64,000 nucleotides of DNA from the NCBI GenBank assembly GCA_024741835.1, contig JAENRP010000030.1, forward strand, positions 62,001 to 126,000, written 5' to 3'. A program made the translations under genes and the position numbers. The notes under the pieces were generated by a model that was not told the DNA's origin, ran no database searches, and was given only the letters and a program-made list of their open reading frames with translations. The DNA is from Diplocarpon mali. Lineage: Eukaryota > Ascomycota > Leotiomycetes > Helotiales > Drepanopezizaceae. Below are positions 13,501 through 26,584 of the stretch, in pieces (positions within the stretch are counted from its first letter, which is position 1; each line of letters starts with the position of its first letter).

Positions 13501-16500
13501 CTTGTCTAGCAGCGTTGAAAATAGCCTGCATTTTGCCAAATTTGACCACGAAGTCGATGATCTTGCGGAATGGTTCTTCTAGGAAGTTAAGCTTGATCGA
13601 GCCTGCTCTAAGAAAGATTGACGAATCGTGGCCGGGATATGCGTCCCCGCTTTCAGGGTCGAATGTCTCGTAACGGAAGTCTGCGAGGTCATCGCCTTGG
13701 ATTGTGATCAACTTCCGGAGATTTGAGTCGGCAGATGCTCCTTCATTTATGTCATCCAACAAGGAGAGATCCCCAAGCTTAGCAGCGATTCTCAAAGTTT
13801 TGCCCATGACGAATACGCCAACATCGGCAGCGTTGAGGGAAAGCGTAGCAAGACGAATACCATCATTGTTGAGGATAAGCCGAATGCTTTTCAAATCAAT
13901 CTTGATTCGTACTGAGCCCGAATCGATCTTTGCTGAAGGTGCAATGACTGCCGTATCCTCTTCGTCATCGGTTTCCATAATCTGCTTCTGAGAAGTCTCG
14001 GCGGATGGGGCATCGTTGTTGGTAAACGTGATCAAAATGAAATCGAGCAATGTCAGTAGAGTCTTGCGAGTGACAACCAGATTGATAGTAGAAATGGCCA
14101 CATCAATATTCGTCTCGACGCCTTCGTATTTTGGCATAAACTGAGGCGAATCAGTCTTGACTTTGATGATCTTCACTTGTATGAGATCCTTGTGATCATC
14201 CGAATCGGCGTCAGCGTCCCCGGAGGAAACGATGGATTTGAACTCTGCAGACGGATTCTCTACGTAGTCATCAACAACTACAGACTCGAGAGATGTGATG
14301 ATGATCAGGTCGTATGGCCGCACACAGAGATTGAGTGAAAAGTTTTCTGCGACCAGCTCTACCAGCAGCTGATCTGGCTTCTTTTCTTCCGGATCGCTTC
14401 TAAACAGTGAGCCCTGGAGACGTTCGACCTCGAATTTTAACTCAAAATTACGCTGCTGGACCTTTAGACTATCGGTTGATGTACTGTTTTCGGCATCCTG
14501 GAACTCGGCCTCGTCATCAGAACCAGCCTCTTCTTGGAGAATGACGGCTTCCTGCGTAGAGAATTTGAAGGAAGAATTCGACTTGTGACTCTTGACCTTT
14601 TCGGCCTCAAAGGCTGTGCTCTGCGCACGAGGTCGTGAGCCGATGCCGGATTCGATCACTGTAATTTCTGCAGGCATTTCATCTTCGTTCATCTTCGGAA
14701 TTGCGACATCAATGATCCGCATCAAGCTCTTGTATTTTTTGTCGGATACTGCGACATGGAGCACTGGAAGGTTACCAGAGATGCGGACCTTGGTCAAGTT
14801 GGGCGCCTTGGGCATGATTGATGTTTCAACCATGAAATCAATGTTGATCTGCTCAACGATATGCATCGATTTCGACTTATCTAAAATATCTATTTGAGCC
14901 TTGGTTTCTTCGATTGAAGGCCCAATTAAGACCTGAGTTGACGAGAGCTTGACCAGAAATTTGTCGTACATCAAAGATTCCAATCTCTTGAAATCTTCAT
15001 CAGTGTATGACTGCCTCTGCTTAGCCTGAACATCCTTCATGGTTTTTGGGTCCACGAGTTGGCTATTCACGCTGATATGACCAGCATCTAGAATCAGACA
15101 CGTGGTACTTCTCGTAGTAATGCTCTCAGGGACGATGACGAGGGGTGCCTGAAGATCTAACTTGGCGTTTAACGTCTTGTGCTCCTCCAGCGCGAACTCA
15201 AGTCCAGCTCTGGTCTGCTGTCGGAGACTTTCAACAGTAGCACCGGCGCTTTCCATGAGCGCCCCGACAGACTCCATGTGTCTCTCGGGTGGCTTGAAGA
15301 ACTCGATGATTCCTACTAAGAAGAGAGGGTTCCATATTATCTCGAGCGGCTTCAATTTGCCAGTCAGGGCAAGGTCACTTGAGCCATCCAATGGGTTCTT
15401 CTCGAATTGAAATTGGAAGAACGGATTAACGGGCTCCTCGGATATGTCGCCAGAATCAAGCTGCAGCTTTTGCGTTGGTATGTCAGGCGCATCCTTGACG
15501 CGTACGATCTGGGTGAAGAGACTGTCGGGAGTGGTACCATCGTTGACTCGCAGCCCATTGAGACTAACATCTGCTAAGAAGGATTCTGGCCGTTGGAGAA
15601 ATTTGGCGCGGAAACCATCAAAGTAAAGGCTTAGTACTTCAACCACATTCTCATGTGGATCCCGCTTCAAGGTAAAACTGCCAGTATTGAGCGATGCATC
15701 AATTTCCATCTTGACCGAGTCTTTCGGCAAGTCAATACTCTCAGCAAGAGCAGTCTTCTCATCCCAGTCAATGGCCTCGTACAATTCTTTGCGCTGTTCC
15801 TCAGACATCATAGTCTCATGGTCTTCCTCTTCCTCTTGGGGTTTTGAGCCCCATGCCCAAGCCACCCAACCTTGGGTTTTCTTGGCTGTGTGCGCTTTCT
15901 TGACGCCGACGTTCTCTTTCTTCAGCTGGTTTCTCGCCAGTGATCTCCAGAAACGCATGTCTTCGTAGTTCAATTTCCATTCTAGCTTCTCCAACTCGGT
16001 GACTTCTTCCGGAGCCAAGGGAGGTTCGGCCTTCTTCTTCTTTTTGAAGAGCTCAATGTAACGAATCCTGTCGTCTCTTCTCTCCCTAAAGAACTCCCAA
16101 GACCATCGTCGATTCCGGTCTTGGATCTTGGCCAAGATGGCATTCCCCGCAAATTGGAGCCATGCCCGTGGGTCTTGCTTTGGCGTCACGCCTTTAGGTT
16201 GGAGTTTTTTGTACTCTTGATGGCGAATAAAATAATGAAACAGATCCACCATCATAAGCGCATCTCGGTATTGATCATCGTCCAGGACCAGTCCAATCTC
16301 GTCAAAAACCAGCCCAGCTTTGATGTGAGGTCGATCGGCTTTCCCGGATTTGTCCATTTCTATTTTGGCTTGCCCGTTGACTGGCTTCAAGATAAACTGG
16401 TGACTTCCTGCTTCTGTGTCCTCAATCATTTCTTTGAATTTGCCAAGCATTTCATCATGAGGTACGACCGAGGCTTCGGGAACTCTGGCTTCTCGGCCAG

Positions 16501-17173
16501 TTCCCATCAAAGCGGTATCGGTATTCCAGTACACTGCCAGAGCACCCAGAGTAGCCAGTTTGTGTGTAGGCCCCACAGTATCCTGAATATATGTGGGCTT
16601 CCATTTTCCATCTGTACTGATCGCGCTGAACTCCTGAAGCGTTACACCAAGAGCAAAGGGATGGCCAGGTGCTGATATCGAATCCTCGTATCGAACATGA
16701 ATATTCTTGACTGTGATCTGCAGATTGTCGACAATCTTCGTCACCAGACTATCGGTAAAGCTCTGGCTCTTCTGCTGTTCCTCCTGGCTCATGCCCTCTT
16801 GATTTCGATCCTTTAGCATCTCCGCACTATCAAGTTTCTCAATCTTAACTGCCTGCCTCCTCCGCTCTTCCTCCTCCTCGTCCCACTCCGCGTCTTCCTT
16901 AGGAGCCGCCAGCACGAATACATCCTCGATGTAGACCTGCACAGGCTGCCCCCGCAGATTCGACCATGGTATCTTCAGGGTGAGCTGTCCCAGATGTCCT
17001 TCCACCACATTGATCGGCAGCTTCAACTGGTCCAGTGCCTCGCGCCGCAGTTCGAGATCCCGCAGCTTGACATCGCCCGACCAGATTCCCACGTTCAGTT
17101 GCTTGGGATCGAAGTTGCGGATGTACATTCCCAGAAAGCGGTTGAGCAACGAGGCAACGAGTCCCTCCAACAT
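7504..17173 (-). CDS. VPS13: VPS13, bridge-like lipid transfer protein
   Basis: Complement of 7504-10669 and 10719-17173: two exons, one 49-bp GT-AG intron with a CTAAC branch site, 3206 residues, close to yeast Vps13 (about 3140). VPS13 forms a long hydrophobic groove that carries phospholipids between membranes at contact sites (mitochondria, vacuole, endosome, ER, prospore membrane). The N-terminus begins with the typical chorein motif (MLEGLVASLLNRFLGMYIRN). The repeated beta-groove region fills most of exon 1. The VAB/SHR-BD adaptor-binding region begins near residue 1930 (APYRIRNYTGFDMNVW) and crosses the intron (NPLTSIYPYMRIRLSAP). The ATG2-like C-terminal helices lie near 2915 (FYEPYQGF) and a PH-like domain closes the protein. 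No lesion is visible. The start shares a 750-bp divergent promoter with the DUF3429 gene. Confidence 0.97.
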
Positions 17174-17925
17174 CCTTGCAGATAGCCGTTACCCAGGCGG
17201 GGCAGTCGATCAATAAGTTCGCAGAGGCTCCGTCATCAGCGCCTGCGAGATCGCGGCGTTATCTGATGGGAATGGTCGGGCAGATTCTCAGGTCATCGCA
17301 AAAATGGTGTAATGGTGAGAGGGAGAATTCGGGCTCGAAGGGGTATGGTGTCGTGGAGCGTTGGAATAGAATTGGAAGGGGCCGCCGCAACTTCAACTTT
17401 GTATCGTCAGTTCCCCGCGAGAAAAAAAAAAAAAAAAACAAGCTTTCAGGTTGTACAGTACAGGAGAAAGTCAACTGGACGTTGAGTTGAACGTAGAAAA
17501 AGATTTCGATTGTTCATGAGACTTTGTACTTGGAGGACGGCATGATAGTCTCTGATAGATAATCTTCTGAATAGAGGACGTGGCTGCAGATCTTTCTGCC
17601 TGCCGTACAGTTCAATCCTCAACGCATACCAACTTAACGTAGCAAGGCATTCGTTCTGCGCCCACACGGCTAATTTGGTGTTGACATACGTCATAGATTT
17701 TGGGAGCTGTAGGCGATTACGGGAGGACCGGCCCACAGCCAGGGCAACTTTCTTTTCGCACTCTTCTCCTGTGACTTCGAGTAGTTTCAATTCTGCGTTT
17801 AGAATCTTCCATTTCATCTCATCCATCGACCCAAGAACCCTGCAGTCATCAATTGACTACTCATCACGCGTATCGACCAGATTGCAGGGAAGCTTCCGTT
17901 GCATCAGGCCCATCCCATCATCACC
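17174..17925. promoter_or_regulatory. Divergent promoter region of VPS13 and the DUF3429 gene
   Basis: Both start codons face away from this 752-bp segment. It carries an uninterrupted run of 17 A at 17422-17438, a nucleosome-depleting feature common in fungal promoters. A 126-codon open frame on the minus strand (17446-17826) shows no motif and is regarded as chance. Confidence 0.6.
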
Positions 17926-19034
17926 ATGATTCGTACCACGGCGACGCGATCGCTGCTGAGAAATTTCACTAAGGCGCAAAATACGAGATCAAGCTACAGC
18001 GTAGCTTCATCTCAATTCGGTCATGCTACGCCCTTCCGAGGATCGAACAACAGCCGTCCGGAAGTCCTCGCCGCTCAGTCTCGCACGCCGAATACTTTGC
18101 GGTTCTATGCAACAAAAGTACCCCCTACCTTGGACAAGATTGACTCCAAAGCCGAGCTCAAAATCGCGCAGGAGAAGATATTATCCGATCCAGAACATAC
18201 CTCAGGCGAGTCCAGTGTGCGACATGTCTTTGAGGGGAGCTCAGAGGACAAAGGTCCGGATATGAGTGCTGGCATAAAATCTGATATCGAGACAATCAAA
18301 GAAACATTTTCTCTGGCAGGAGTCCCCAAGGAGTCCTTGTACATTGGCGCAGCTGGTGTCTTACCATATGCCGCGACTTCAATGTCCACGGTCTTCCTAG
18401 CCTTCGATATCAACCATGCTCACACTTATGGAACTGGTTACTTCTTTTCTCCAGAAACCGCACACCAGTTGCTGGACCTAGTAACCCCAGTCCAGATCGG
18501 ATACGGCGCAGTAGTACGTACTCAGTATCCTTAGATATCGCTTCTGCTTACAGCACCTAGATCATCTCCTTCCTTGGCGCTATCCACTGGGGCATGGAGT
18601 ACGCAGGCTTCGGAGGTTATCACAGCTACCGCCGGTATATGTATGGGGTCATCGCACCAGCCGTCGCCTGGCCCACCATGTTTATGCCGGTAGAATACGC
18701 ACTTATCACGCAGTTTTTCGCCTTTAACTTTCTGTACTTCGCAGACGCCCGTGCGACCAGTCGTGGCTGGTTTCCCGAGTGGTATTCCATCTACCGTTTC
18801 GTACTGACGTTTTTCGTGGGCGCCTCGATCGTGGTTAGCTTGGTAGGGAGAGGACGCATTATTAGCAGCGACGCTAATCTGAAGAGTCCGGTTGATTATG
18901 TGAAGGCGGACAGAGACTCGCAATGGGCGGCTCTCGAGAGGGAGGATAAGGAGAGATTGGCCAAGCTGGCTACTGATGAGGAGGAGCATGAAGAGGAGGA
19001 TGAAGAGGAGGTAGGAGAGGAGGAGAAGGAGTAG
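17926..19034 (+). CDS. TMEM69/DUF3429 family mitochondrial membrane protein
   Basis: Join 17926-18513 and 18561-19034 (47-bp intron) gives 353 residues. The 3' border is set at 18560 because an alternative AG at 18553 would break the frame. The N-terminus is Ser/Arg/Thr-rich and lacks acidic residues, as expected of a mitochondrial presequence. The family core follows: a glycine-rich hydrophobic segment around residues 135-157 (IGAAGVLPYAATSMSTV), then YGAVIISFLGAIHWGMEYAG across the intron, and further hydrophobic segments (ITQFFAFNFLYFADA, FVLTFFVGASIVVSLVG). Several transmembrane helices are therefore expected. The tail is strongly acidic (runs of Glu and Asp). DUF3429 proteins are conserved in fungi and animals and the human relative is mitochondrial, but no reaction is established. 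Family assignment is by motif. Confidence 0.85.
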
Positions 19035-22000
19035 GAAGAAGAATATGATTCTGCCGAGGGTAGCAAGAGCGACAAGAAGGACGACGAGAAAGGAGAGGAG
19101 AAGGATGTGACAGGAAGGAAAAGAAGGGAAGAATCGCAAAGCCAGATGTGTATGCATAGGTTTCCTTTCCACTTTCCAGTTTCTCACGCCATCAAGATTG
19201 AAAGAAAATTGCCGGTCCAGGTCGGCAGATCAGACTCCACGACGCAGAGTATTTGCGACCGAAATGGGTGGATTCTGCAAGTTTGCGTTTCTTTTTTAGG
19301 GGTTTAGTTTTCTTTTCAGTCCCTCTCGAGAAGAAGTGGCATGGCTCGAGCTTAGGCCTTTCCGGAAGCGCGAGGGCCGAAGCTTGGTGAACAAAGGTGG
19401 AAATCATTCCTCCGGCCTCACAAGGCCGAAATCGCGCCTTCCATAGCTCCGATCCGATGGCGATCTGTCGGAGAGATATGCCGGCCCTCGGAAACAACGG
19501 CAGGGTTTGCCGCTGTTCCTGCAAGTCCACCTCATCTGCTCACCGGCTCTGACTTTTCATTGCATGCATCAATAAGACAAGAAAACGAACAGGAAAGGGG
19601 AACGACCAGCCCGACCACGGTCTAAAGTCCGTTTGCATGGCTTTTAGCCTTTTTTTTTTTTTTCCCCTTACGTCAGGGGGGCCTGCTTGGAAGGTCATGT
19701 GGTCCACGGTCCATCAGGCAAACCAGCATAAAAAAGATCAGGCTGAGACAACGAGTCTCACACCACATGACACATCACGAGGGACCTCCTACATGTGATT
19801 TCACACTACATGGCCTCTTATCTGCCTTCTGCTACTGTGTGCTCGGCTATCTCAGACCGCACATGGACATGTCACGGGACCTCCCGTAACGCAAGTTCCT
19901 CAAGCCCTCGATCAAAGGTCAAAGGCCGAAGCTCGAGCATCCCACGAAGCGTAGCTCTTTAAGCTTTCGAAACGGTCATGTGCCTGCGTGCCGGATCGCC
20001 CAGCAACCCCAACCAACAGCTCGGCAGCCGGTATGCACACACATTCCTCCGAGTACCAAGCAACTTACGTTGATCATCACCGCATCGCATCAGCCTCGAT
20101 TCCGGGGGGAGGCTTACAACAAAGTAGGTTTGCAGGGTTCCATCTGCGGTTCCTGTGTTCGTGGTGTTGGTTTGGCTGTACACACAACAACCCAAGCCCA
20201 CGCCGGAAATTCCCACTTCCATCTGACAGTCGGCACGTGTCATCCGGGCAAAGGAAGGGTGAAAAGTATGGTGAGGCCGGCATGCCCTGCGTCCATCCAA
20301 ACACCACAGTCCATGGTCCACGCATCAGACGGCGACGAGTTGTCCGTGACACTCTGCACAGAGGCCCGGGCCCTTGCCTGCCGCTTGACTCATCTGCCGT
20401 CTCCTTTGCCTCTTGTTCGAATCTTCCCGGCTATCTCGCCTGTCGCTTGCGTATCATGCTGATTCAGGAATGCTCCGTCGCGTCAAGCTACAGGCGAGAT
20501 AGTCGTTCCATGAGTAGATTCTCGTGAAAAATCCAAATGGCGTTTCCAGGGGCGGCTCGAACGGCAGGCTCCGATCTTGGGCAGTCCCGGACGGACTGAT
20601 GAGAGGGGAATTTATCGAAGTCGACACTATAGAGGTAGGTAATAAATTGGCACTCGCGAGTTCACCCCACCTGCCTAACCTGATCGGGAAAAGCTCTCCG
20701 TGCGAGGCTCTACTCTTCGGTTCCCCCCGGCCCCCCTGGGTTCAATGTGAGCAGTTGAGCTTTTGTCACCGCGCAAAAATTTCACTCTTGAGCCGGGGGG
20801 AGGGAGTTGTTCCAAAGGTGCTACCCCTCTACCCCTCCACCCCGACTGCCCTGCCGACATTGCCGTCAAACGTGCAAGGGCCCCCCGTCTTGCTTGCAAA
20901 AATCTGGTTGGTTGTATTCGGCATCTGCAAAGAACAACACGTCGGGCGGGCCAAGATCAACACCAATCTTCTTGTCGTGCTTCCCGGACCATCGTGACGC
21001 GAGCGTCGCAAGTCTGGGGCTTTGAAAACTCCGGTGCTTGTGCCGGCCGAGGAATCGCGGTACGGGCTCACTGCCGTCCCCGGATCACGAACCTTCTCGC
21101 TGCTTGAACTTTTCCCTTGCTGATTCTACTGACCTGAGCTGAGCGTCGATCGGTAAAGGCATGTGATACAGCGAGGTTGGCCAGATCGGTTTAGCGCCTC
21201 GCCTACTACTATTGATTATCGCTGGGAAAGGCAGAGGGCCTAGGTAAATATAGCAAGATCTTTATTTTTATACCCAGCATGGAGTACGGATGACGACAGC
21301 AGGGCACCATACTCCGTACACAGTACCCAAGGAGACGGCCACGCTCGCCCGGGAGTCGCCACAACCGCCTATCCACTTCGTTGGGGCCCTATGCGGACGT
21401 CTTGCCGATTAGGCTGAGAAGGCCCAATTTCCTTCGTGGCTAGGGAGTGAATTTTCACTCCCAGTGCTGCTACCGAGCTGGGTGGGACTTCGAGGAGAGC
21501 TTCTGCCCCGACCCCATCACTCCTCCACGGGGTGGAGGGCCGCCCTGCATCGAGAGAGTAGCGACCAAGCAAGCAACAGAGGCCTGGCTGTACTGCAAAG
21601 GATCTACGCATAGTGCGAGCACCTATTGGAATGCAAGGCGCTGGTCTACACCGTCGGCATGCTACCTCTGGGGACTGAGGTGAGGTCAGGTAAGGCAAGG
21701 GAAGCAAGAAAACAAAGATGGCCCAGTTTGGTCTCCCCTCGAAGCTGGGGGAAGGGGCTCCGGCGAGGAGTACAGTACTGCGGTGGTACTACGCTATATT
21801 TCGAGCCACGGATGCTTGCGAAGCTTGGTATAGTACCGATTGAGCTATCGCTGCTCAGCCGAACGCGGTATAATATCCGCCAAATCGATAAAAAAAAAAA
21901 AAAAACTGACGCTACATAGTAAATTTAGCAATAGAGTTTTCGGGTGCCCCCCCGCGCCGGTCGGCCTCAGGCGGTCTGTGCTGGCTCCAACACCACACAG

Positions 22001-22319
22001 TACGAAGTAGTTGGGTGCAGGTGTGGAGTAGCGATAAAGTTGGAAGCAGAACTTATCGAGTGATCGACACCGACAGTACCGAGTGAGGCCGGTGACGACA
22101 ACACAGGCAAGCTCAGCGTCAGTCGCATATATCATGGGTTCGCCCCCTTCGCTCCGAGAGGTATGACTCCTGTTTTCGGTTGGTGAACGATAGTACTTTC
22201 CTGGCTCCCGAAGAGTGTGCGCTTACGAATCTACGTGTATCGAATCGATACCTGTGTCCTTGGACGGCAACACGTGTCTCACCACCAAATCGACAGCAGC
22301 AACATCACGCCACGCCAAC
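19035..22319. other. Gene-poor region, 3.3 kb
   Basis: No supported gene. Homopolymer tracts occur at 19650-19663 (14 T) and 21890-21905 (16 A). ACTCCGTAC-type words common in fungal intergenic DNA occur near 21310. Overlapping open frames on both strands between 19.9 and 21.1 kb reach 179 codons but contradict one another, are rich in Pro, Ser, Arg and Cys, and show no family motif; they look like chance frames in GC-rich DNA. Confidence 0.6.
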
Positions 22320-22893
22320 ATGCTCTCCTTTACAAGAAGCCACTGCGCCTCCCTCTTCCACAGCAACAGCAGCAGCACCTGCGCCCTTCCGCCCTCTCCA
22401 TCGCCCAGCTCAAGCCCGCCACCAATGTCACCAACCATCCACCACCGGCGCACGCTCTCCTCGCGCAAGAACAGTGCCTCCGCGCGACGCAGCCCACCCC
22501 CGCCACCACTTCCAGGTCTGGGGCTCAGCCTGCCAGTGTCTCCGCTCGCGACGCCGAGTAGTACTGCTCCCATTGCGGATCCGAACTTGCACTCACGAGC
22601 AGTCTTCGTACCGCGCAGAGAAGAATCCGATGCGGAGTGCTGGGAGAGGATGCTCGCGCTACAGCGGGAGTATCACTGCTACAACTCGGCGAGGATGGAG
22701 GCTGCGGTCGAGGCGCTGGAGAAGGGGTGGAAGATCGAGGAGGTGCCGATGCGTGAGTTCCTCCCCTCCTCGCAGTTTCCCGACCCTAGCTGGGGTATGT
22801 AAATCATGCTAATGTCATGCAGCGTCGAGGTTCTGTCTCGACCTTCTGAACGAGGAATTGAAGGCTCAAATCGAGAATTCATTTTCGCAATAA
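22320..22893 (+). CDS. Small Ser/Pro-rich protein with conserved-looking helical C-terminus, unknown function
   Basis: Proposed join 22320-22752 and 22823-22893, 167 residues, with a 70-bp intron that starts GTGAGT, holds a CTAAT branch site and ends in CAG. The second exon continues the same helical, charged style (RFCLDLLNEELKAQIE). Reading through the intron instead would stop after a few residues. The first half (to about residue 75) is Ser/Pro/Arg-rich and probably disordered. The second half has an aromatic and charged block (AECWERMLALQREYHCYNSA) likely to be helical. No known domain was recognised. The start could lie upstream at a near-cognate codon in the same frame (22215), but ATG 22320 has a good context. 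It stands alone between two gene-poor stretches. Reality as a gene is moderately supported by the splice pattern. Confidence 0.5.
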
Positions 22894-25800
22894 ACCAGAC
22901 TCCCGTGCAATGGCTGTTGATTATAGGCTTGTGTTGGGTTCGTGATCGAGTCTGGGCTTGCTGAAGGGCCAGGCTTGGATTTGCGGTTGGGCCGGGGAAG
23001 AAACCATAAAGTTAGATTGGTTGTCTTGCCACAGGGCCGGCTGCATTTGGGCACGGAGGACAAAATGCAGTCCTGCCATGCGCCAGAGCAATATTCATTG
23101 ACCGAGGAGCTCCCCACGGTTAGCGCTGGCGTTGGGAATTCCTACATTATGGAGATTCTGTTTCTATCGGCTTGCTGTCGCCGGGAGGCTGCATCTTGGT
23201 TACGAGGCTTCGAGACAGTACGTCGTTGCTGAGTTTATCCCAGCCTAAGCGAGGCGGCAAGATGTGGCCCGGGAATCCGAGCTGCCGCGCACGTGGGGGG
23301 ATTTGATTCGAAGAGGTGATCGGATTGCCCTCGGGCTGTATAATATCGTACTGTACAATGTCGTAATCATACTCCGAGCTTGTCTGTTGAATGTGACGTG
23401 GCTATTTGTAACATGCTGGTAGCTTCTGGTTGGATAGTCTCTAACCGCCCACGTCCAAACTGCTTCATAGCTTGTCGGCTCACGTTCTCTCATTCGAGGT
23501 GGCTTTAGAGAATCTTCTGTTGTCGCAGCGAGAGGGCAACCCTGATACTACAGTCGAACCTAGGTGCCCAAGATTATCCATTCAAGCAAAACAAAGCCGT
23601 GCTGACGTTGTGGCGGGTAGCCGGGACGATCTCGTCGAAGCGCAACAACACGTGCACAGTCGCTAAATTGACAGACAGCTACGTCAGCGCATGTGGGCGG
23701 TGCGAAGAAGCCTTCACTGGTAGTTTTCTCGACCTTTTCAAGCACCATCTGAGAGGCCTGGGATAGTAGTAAGCTTTGGGACCGCACGAGGCGCAAATTC
23801 GAGGCAATTTCGACCTCTTAAATGAAATACGGAGCGAATAAAGAAATTTGAGATGTGCTGCTGGCTTGAGCGCTAATAGTAGGATGAGAGAGGCATCGAT
23901 CGTGTCACCGGAGCGCGCGCCGCAACAAAGGCGTTACCCTACAGTTGAGCTTTCCCTTACCTACGTACACGGTGAGGTAGCTAGAATTGCGCGGTGTCAT
24001 GTCGGTGGCGGACGAGTTCTTACTGAGAAGGTACTCCAAGCCAAGCTGCTCAAGAACGACTCGGGGTAAGATACAGGGCCGATTTCACCGTGAAACCAAC
24101 CCCAGGCCGTTGTAAAATCGTATTCAGAGACCTGGTAGAGCAGGACAGAAGCTGCTGGTAATTTAGATGAGGGAAACGGGCATCGGAAAGCATGAGGATG
24201 AAATACAGAAAATGGAGAGCTTGAGTTTAAGCTCGATGAGAGCTTTTGCTCAAGGTATCACGTGGTACGTGACGTCAAGGTAATGAGCCCGCACGTGTTG
24301 ACTTTCAAAAGTCATGGACAGATGTCTAAAGAAATCATATATGCGACACGAGGTTCCCAACACAAGATAGATAGGCCTATACCATATCGGTGTCAGTCGT
24401 ACAAAGAAAGCATGGGAACACAAGACCGAAGTTAGAGGTGCACGAAGGGCGCAGCGTGACGGGAGCGGAAGTCTCAAAACCCAAGCTCGGACCCGCGCCA
24501 GGCAGGCCTATATCACGTGGCAAGGAGCTTAGCGAGACGAGATCAACTTTCTTTGTCGCAGTGGAGATCTTAACCACCTCCGCTCACTACACACAAAGTG
24601 CACAGCAGGCAACATTCCTGAGACTGTGCCTCTCTCATACGGCATCTCTGTAGCACATGCTCATGTAAGTGTAAGCCGGAGCGGCCATCGCTTTCCGTCG
24701 TCACCCCGGGTCTACGGCTTCTGGTTTCCAGTGTAGCATTGTCACAATGCTCTTTTTTCCCCGTCTAAAAACCAGCCAGAGCCAGTATACACAGCGTACG
24801 AATGCTCCACGACCTGTCAACTACAGAGGATAACCGGAGCGACACCCGCCTTCTTCTGTCCAGAGCCTTCCGCCTGCTCGATTTCTCCGGGAAAATATGA
24901 CTTCTCGGTAATGGCTCTCTGCATACCTTGCGGGATTCATTTGGGGCTGGGGGGCGCTTCTCGGCCTGGGCCATGTCTATCAGCCGGCGTCTGCCAATCC
25001 AGGGATATTTTTTGGTGTCAAAGACCAATATCGATGGCCAAAGCTGGCGGCACTTATGCAGCAGTAGATAAACGGAGCTTCGGAAAGCATCTCGTGTCTA
25101 TCAGACTGTTGTTCCAGTTCCAACATCTTCACAACATATCACAGGACTTTGGACGAGGAGCTAGTCCCACTCATGGTAGAGACGGCTGAGTAAACATTAT
25201 TGGATACGACTTAGCCACGAGGTGCCATGGTATCCGGCCAGACAAGTGTATCGGTATGGCCTAACTGTCTTCGTGCTCTTGAACCGTGTTGCTGGGTCAG
25301 ATGTGTCTTCTGTATGTTGGCTCAGTCAAGCGCTTGGCACTACCAGAACTTCCTTTCTATTATTTCCAAGGCTCTCTTTCTGCCCTTTTGAAATTCCCTT
25401 CTCATGGCAAAAGTTGGATTGACTCTGCATAGTCGGCTCTCTCCGTCGCTCCATGCCATTATTCCGCGGGCGGTCGAAAACAGCCTCGCAGCCTGCAGAA
25501 AAAGCAAAGACGCTCACAGCACCGATTTTCTCTCGTAAGATTTCTGTAGGTGGGATCCCCAATCTCTCAGAAGCTGATTAAGTATCGTTTACCACACCAC
25601 TCCTATCATAATATATAATCTACTAACGAAATAAAACCCATTCGAGCTTGTTAGGTTACACGCTCCCGCGGAGTAGCACAAAGCTATTAAATGAGAGGCG
25701 GAGAATATCTCATAGCGTTGAAACTAGCAAGAAACTACCACAAGTTATCAAACGGCTCTTTACAGGTATCTTTCGACGAACGAAAGCATTCACCTCACTT

Positions 25801-26584
25801 CACATGTCGATAACCGACGAAGGCCTCGTGGTAACTCAAATTGCTCGCACGAATTACGGGGTTGCATGGCAAGACATATGTTTGTGCGATACACGTTTCT
25901 AATACTGGAGACACAAGTGTATGCGGAGTCATCCTGTCTCCTCCTATGAAGAGGGGATACTGCCAGTCTTGTCACTTTCGCATCTTTGAGCTAGCAGTTT
26001 CACATCGTAAGTTCGCGCTGCTACGAACCACAATTTTCTTTTCTTATCCTATCCTGTCAAAGTGAAGAGATAGCTATCCCGCGGGGCCTGCAGGCGTTAC
26101 TTTACTTACGAAGATTGCAGGGTTTGCGGTAAAGCCCCACGGCTTCCTCATTCTGACGCCACCAACTGCCTGGAACCGATAAACTTCAGATCAATTTCAG
26201 TTCAGCCCAAGGATATTCAGCAGACCTCCTACAGCCTCGAACCAAGGACTACTGAGGTGCTACATGCCGAAGTAGATTCCCTCGAGGGAGCTCAGCAGTT
26301 CGCCTGTACTGTACCTGCTTCTTCCTAGCCCTTCAACTTCATGCAACGACAATTTAAACATGCAAATTTCATGCAAGTACTGCTCCAAGGCTCTGTCTAA
26401 TTTTCTAATTGTTACCAGGGAAGCTAGTCGGCGTCGCTTACCCAACCCCCCCCCCTCTATACCACTCAACGCCAGAACTTCGACCCCTTTGTCGGCCCGA
26501 AGCTTATCTGGAAGCTTGAGTGCGCCAATCACTGCAGCCTCCTCACTCCACTTCTGGTGATTGGAAACCTGAGGATTCTCAACT
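22894..26584. other. Gene-poor region, 3.7 kb
   Basis: No open frame longer than about 90 codons and none with recognisable motifs. The right end contains the promoter of the pseudokinase gene, including a C-rich run near 26446-26455. No repeat array or transposon ends were seen. Confidence 0.6.

Noticed and set aside
17446..17826. 126-codon minus-strand open frame between VPS13 and DUF3429
   Set aside because: Sits in a divergent promoter, no domain, and would overlap the expected 5' leader of VPS13.
20410..20430. GTTCGAATC word resembling a tRNA B box
   Set aside because: No A box, acceptor stem or anticodon arm at the right spacing.
19988..20527. 179-codon plus-strand frame and several overlapping rivals
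   Set aside because: Three frames overlap on both strands with low-complexity composition; none has a motif or a convincing splice pattern.
22215..22319. Upstream extension of the small orphan gene
   Set aside because: It would need a non-ATG start; ATG 22320 has a better context.
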